Origin: Geosiphon pyriformis
Taxonomy: Eukaryota; Glomeromycota; Glomeromycetes; Archaeosporales; Geosiphonaceae
DNA: 64,000 nucleotides
Reading direction: 5' to 3'
Assembly: GCA_016748015.1 (NCBI GenBank)
Contig: JAAOMT010000258.1
Location: 221,008 to 285,007, forward strand
Shown: piece after piece, positions 61,293 to 64,000 of the stretch
Layout: the number at the start of each line of letters is the position of its first letter
How positions within the stretch are numbered: the first letter of the stretch is position 1
The notes under the pieces: model-generated
What the model was told of the DNA's origin: nothing
Seen by the model: the letters and a program-made list of their open reading frames with translations, nothing else
Database searches by the model: none
Position numbers and translations under genes: made by a program

Positions 61293-61305
61293 AAAAAGAA
61301 AATAA
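61291..61305 (+). other. Polypurine tract of copy 1
   Basis: AAAAAAAGAAAATAA lies directly before the 3' LTR start TGTTAC at 61306, the normal place for the plus-strand primer. The copy 2 counterpart is at 62529-62547. Confidence 0.65.
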
Positions 61306-61663
61306 TGTTACTTATAAAATATAGAAAGTATATTAGTATATAAATTAGCCAATCAGAAGTAGACATAGTAAATATGAAATTCCAGGATTCCTTTCAAAGG
61401 AATTGCAGAATTTTAGGAATTTTAGAATTCTCATATAAGGAATTACAGGATTCCAGAATTCCAGAATTCTTTTCAAAAGAATTACAGAATTCCAAAAATT
61501 TCAGTACTAAGACCTTTCAGTTTAGATTTGATTTAAGCAACCTTCTACATTACAAATATCAATAAATAAATATTCACTATCTTAATTCATTCCCTATTAT
61601 CAACTCTTCATGTTAATAGTAATTAATACTTACTTACACTAGAACAATAGCTCTTGATCACAG
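61306..61663 (+). repeat. 3' LTR of copy 1, truncated by copy 2
   Basis: Matches the first part of the 5' LTR, from TGTTACTTATAAAATATAG through the U3 repeats (61373-61510) to ATAGCTCTTGATCACAG. In the 5' LTR the equivalent point continues GCTATTGATAAG, but here the next bases are the end of an LTR in the opposite direction. CACAG (61659-61663) is the candidate target duplication for copy 2. Confidence 0.8.
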
Positions 61664-62528
61664 TATTACAAATAATTATTTGGGGTTTCAAATCAAATAA
61701 CAAATTCGTAACTTGGTGTTTGATTGATATTCTGCTGTTGATATCTGAAGGTTTGGTTGATCTGAAGATTTTGTTGTGGAGTTCTTTGTATAATAAACAA
61801 AGATTTAATAATTGTTTTTAGTAGTCTTCCAAAATCGCAATTCTATCGAATTTTTTTTTCAGTATGATGGCTGGTAATCTTCTTGGTAAGCTATCTTCAA
61901 ATTTATAAGTGTTTTACCCTTGTTTCACAAGTCTTTTACCAGTCCCTATGATGTTTGTATCTCAGTACTTAATCTTTTTAATCAATTAGTAATAACAACA
62001 AAGAAAGAAAAATAAAATAAAAGAAATAAGAAATAAGAAATAAGCCAAGACAATAATAGTTAGTATCTTGTCAATAGTCATAATCAAGAGCTATTGTTCC
62101 AGTATAGTTAAGTATTAATTGCTATCAACATAAAGTGTTAATAGTAGAGAGTAGATTGTGATAGTAAATAATTATTTATTGATATTTGTGTATGGAAAGG
62201 TTGTTTAGATTAAATCTAAACTGAGAGGTTTCTAATCAAAGGATTCTGCCTTTTTTTTCCTTCTAATCTTACTGCTATATATACATAATTGAAATTCCTC
62301 GATTCCTTAATTCTTTATACCAGGAATCCTAGAATTCTTAGAATTCTGCAATTTTTTTTGAGAGGAATCTTGAAATTCTGGAATCCTGCAATTTTTTGTA
62401 TGAGAATCCTAAAATTCTTGGAATTCTGCAATTCCTCTAAGAAGAATTCTGGAATTCTACATTTACTATGGTTATTTCTGATTGGCTAATTTATGCTAAT
62501 TTATACTTTTTATATTCTATAAGTAACA
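61664..62528 (-). repeat. 3' LTR of copy 2
   Basis: 865 bp. On the minus strand it starts TGTTACTTATAGAATATA (62528) and ends TTATTTGTAATA (61664), the same termini as the 5' LTR of copy 1. The U3 repeat array is at 62289-62462, with more GAATTCC-type units than copy 1, and a TATATATAG box is near 62275. Confidence 0.8.
62289..62462. repeat. U3 array of GAATTCC / TTCnnGAA units
   Basis: About five degenerate 30-40 bp units that mix GGAATTCTGCAATT, TTCTTGGAATTC and related words. The equivalent arrays in copy 1 are at 52225-52340 and 61373-61510, with different unit numbers. Open frames seen across them are translations of the repeat and not genes. Confidence 0.7.
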
Positions 62529-62547
62529 TTATTTCCTCTTTTTTAAT
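62529..62547 (-). other. Polypurine tract of copy 2
   Basis: Reads ATTAAAAAAGAGGAAATAA on the minus strand, directly before its 3' LTR. Confidence 0.65.
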
Positions 62548-63211
62548 ATTGAGCTCTGTTGAGATCTCCCATATCTCTTAACTCTAATTCTCTGTCTTTG
62601 AGTATTTCTTGAACTTCTTTTTCGAGAATTACTTGAGTTATTTTGTTTTGTAATTTTTCAAATTAGGTGTTGGTTATTTTTCCCATTTGGTTAACTGTAA
62701 TGGAGTCCATTTCCGGATTAAGTAAAATTTCTAGTCTGTCTTGGAATTCAGCATGCAATCAATAGATGGCTCTTGTTTGTGTTGTTAGATTGTTCTTTCC
62801 CATAAATTGTTCCAGTTGTTGCAGTATTGTTGTGTTGAATAATTGTTTTGTTTTATCTATATATAAGTTCTAAATATTCAAGTGTCATCCCAAGTGGAAA
62901 TAACAAAAGTTTCTTGGAAATTTGTGTATCCACTATTTCCATGTCTTTTTGGTCAATTCTTAATATGTGGTGACACTTGTTGGTTCTTTTATTGCTAATT
63001 TTATTTTCAGAACCATTTTGTCAATAGTGTTTTCTGTTTTTTTTTGATTTTTGTATTTGGGTATCTTTCTGGTATCTTGGTATTAAATAGTTTGTTGATT
63101 AATAGTAATTTCTATATTCTGTTGTTGAATCAGTTGGAAGATTTGTTGTGCTAATAAGTAAATATTGTTAGTAATTTCCATTTTTTTGAAGTTTTTTGTC
63201 ATGTCTACCAT
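62543..63211 (-). pseudogene. Extra 3' reading frame, copy 2
   Basis: Counterpart of 60645-61292. It starts MVDMTKNFKKMEITNNI (two Met options, 63211 and 63202), passes through LAQQIFQLIQQQNIEITIN, and ends AQY-stop at 62543. A few stops and probable frameshifts break it, but the start, the end and the order of segments agree with copy 1, which shows that the frame belongs to the element. Function unknown. Confidence 0.6.
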
Positions 63212-63239
63212 GTCTTTATATCCTCTTTTTATTGTTCAA

Positions 63240-64000
63240 TTTTACATGTTTGGTCCAATGATTATGATTGGTTCCAAATCTCATGGAATCTTATTTGGTT
63301 GAACTAATATTCTCTGTATTTCTAATTGTAGAATATTACTAGTGGATGGTAACACTATATGATAATATAGTTTCAGTCAATTACTATGTGCTGTTTTAAT
63401 TAAAATTTTGTTGTTCTATCTTAATTTATAAGCTCTATTTTCAAGAATTTTTTCTATGTGAAATGGTCTGTTCCATTTGGGGTCAAATTTTTTACTTTAT
63501 TGTTTTTTCATTTTAGTATAATATAAAAGTACTTTGTTTTCAATCTTGAATTCAACTGGTTTATCTAGTAGTTGGTTATTGTGTCTTTTTTTTTGTTTTT
63601 CTTGTGACTTTTGGATGTTATCAGCTGCTTTTTGCTGTTTGTTTTCTAATGTCTCCATTAAGTTATATGTTCTTTTCAACAATGTTCTTTGGAAATTTTT
63701 TTCTGTTATTGGTTCTGTTGGATATGTTTTGACTTCTATTTCAACTGGTAATGTTGCTGTTCTACTATATACTAGTTCAAATGGTGTTGCTTGTGTAGTG
63801 TCTTGCTTCATTGTCCAATAAGCAAATAATACTGATGATATAAACAAATCTTATTCATTTTGGTTTTTTTGGCTGATCTTGGCTATTGCTTTACACAATG
63901 TTTTGTTAAATTTTTTGACTAATCCATTTGTTTGTGGATGGTATAGTGATGATAATGATCTTTTGATTCCGAATCTTTGGCTTAATTCTGTTAATGTTCT
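63240..64000 (-). pseudogene. Integrase C-terminal half, copy 2 (cut by the window end)
   Basis: Open from 63847 to 63497: TTQATPFELVYSRTATLPVE, then a Lys/Gln-rich helical part (ENKQQKAADNIQKSQEKQKK) and VEFKIENKVLLYYTK, the C-terminal DNA-binding region. Upstream (63870-64000) the core end reads NGLVKKFNK-like, so Lys replaces the catalytic Glu here too. A TAA stands for the Trp expected before DLFISSVLFAYW. Inactive. Confidence 0.8.

Larger units (their letters stand above)
52146..61663 (+). mobile_element. Ty3/gypsy-type LTR retrotransposon, copy 1
   Basis: Inserted in LINE E. It starts with a complete 5' LTR (52146-52982), and its 3' LTR (from 61306) is cut at 61663 by copy 2. The internal region holds, in order, gag with a zinc knuckle, aspartic protease, a Cys-rich segment, a dUTPase-like domain, a linker, RT, RNase H, integrase and a further reading frame. 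Integrase downstream of RT/RNase H places it in Ty3/gypsy. Dense stops at Gln and Trp codons and lost catalytic residues make it inactive. The LTRs of this copy differ at many sites, so it is not recent. Confidence 0.85.
61664..64000 (-). mobile_element. Ty3/gypsy-type element, copy 2 (runs off the window)
   Basis: Minus-strand copy of the family of copy 1, inserted in the 3' LTR of copy 1. The window holds its 3' LTR, polypurine tract, the extra 3' reading frame and the C-terminal half of integrase. It has fewer stops than copy 1, fitting its later arrival. The rest of pol, gag and the 5' LTR must lie to the right. Confidence 0.85.

Noticed and set aside
61374-62489. Small open frames rich in LQDSRIPEF-like repeats
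   Set aside because: They are translations of the U3 GAATTCC arrays of the LTRs.

Overview
The window reads as nuclear DNA of an early-diverging fungus, most likely an arbuscular mycorrhizal one (Glomeromycotina, Rhizophagus-like). The reasons are the extreme AT content, short GT-AG introns, an HIR3/CABIN1-type gene, a PRP31 gene, a Fanzor/TnpB relic, and LINE and Ty3/gypsy families that resemble, from memory, those of Rhizophagus. The genus is inference.

A compact host island (about 29.2-41.4 kb) lies between long tracts of decayed retroelements. From left to right it holds a many-exon HIR3/CABIN1-like gene on the minus strand, a broken Fanzor-like gene on the plus strand, a small three-exon gene for a cysteine-rich single-pass membrane protein on the minus strand, and a ten-exon PRP31 gene on the plus strand that shares a short divergent promoter with it.

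The left tract (1-28.6 kb) is built from one superfamily of APE-type non-LTR retrotransposons: gag with a CCHC knuckle, AP endonuclease, RT with a (F/Y)xDD box, RNase H, and a C-terminal Cys/His motif. LINE A (minus) and LINE B (plus) are near full length; C, D, F and H are older fragments. Two solo LTRs and a decayed LTR have landed in them. A shorter 2.3-kb family (G1-G4) carries only a gag reading frame followed directly by the same 3' tail as the full-length LINEs. Several elements abut head-to-tail at A-rich tails on the same strand (A to G1, B to C, G3 to I to G4).

The right tract (42.4-64 kb) holds G3, LINE fragments I and G4, and minus-strand LINE E. LINE E is cut by a Ty3/gypsy-type element on the plus strand (5' LTR 52146-52982). 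The 3' LTR of that element is cut in turn by a second copy of the same family on the minus strand (from 61664 past the window end). The Ty3/gypsy order is gag, protease, Cys-rich segment, dUTPase-like domain, linker, RT/RNase H, integrase, then an extra reading frame of unknown function. Nearly all stops in it lie at Gln or Trp codons, and protease, RT and integrase catalytic residues are altered in the way G-to-A changes would alter them. None of the mobile elements seen here looks active.
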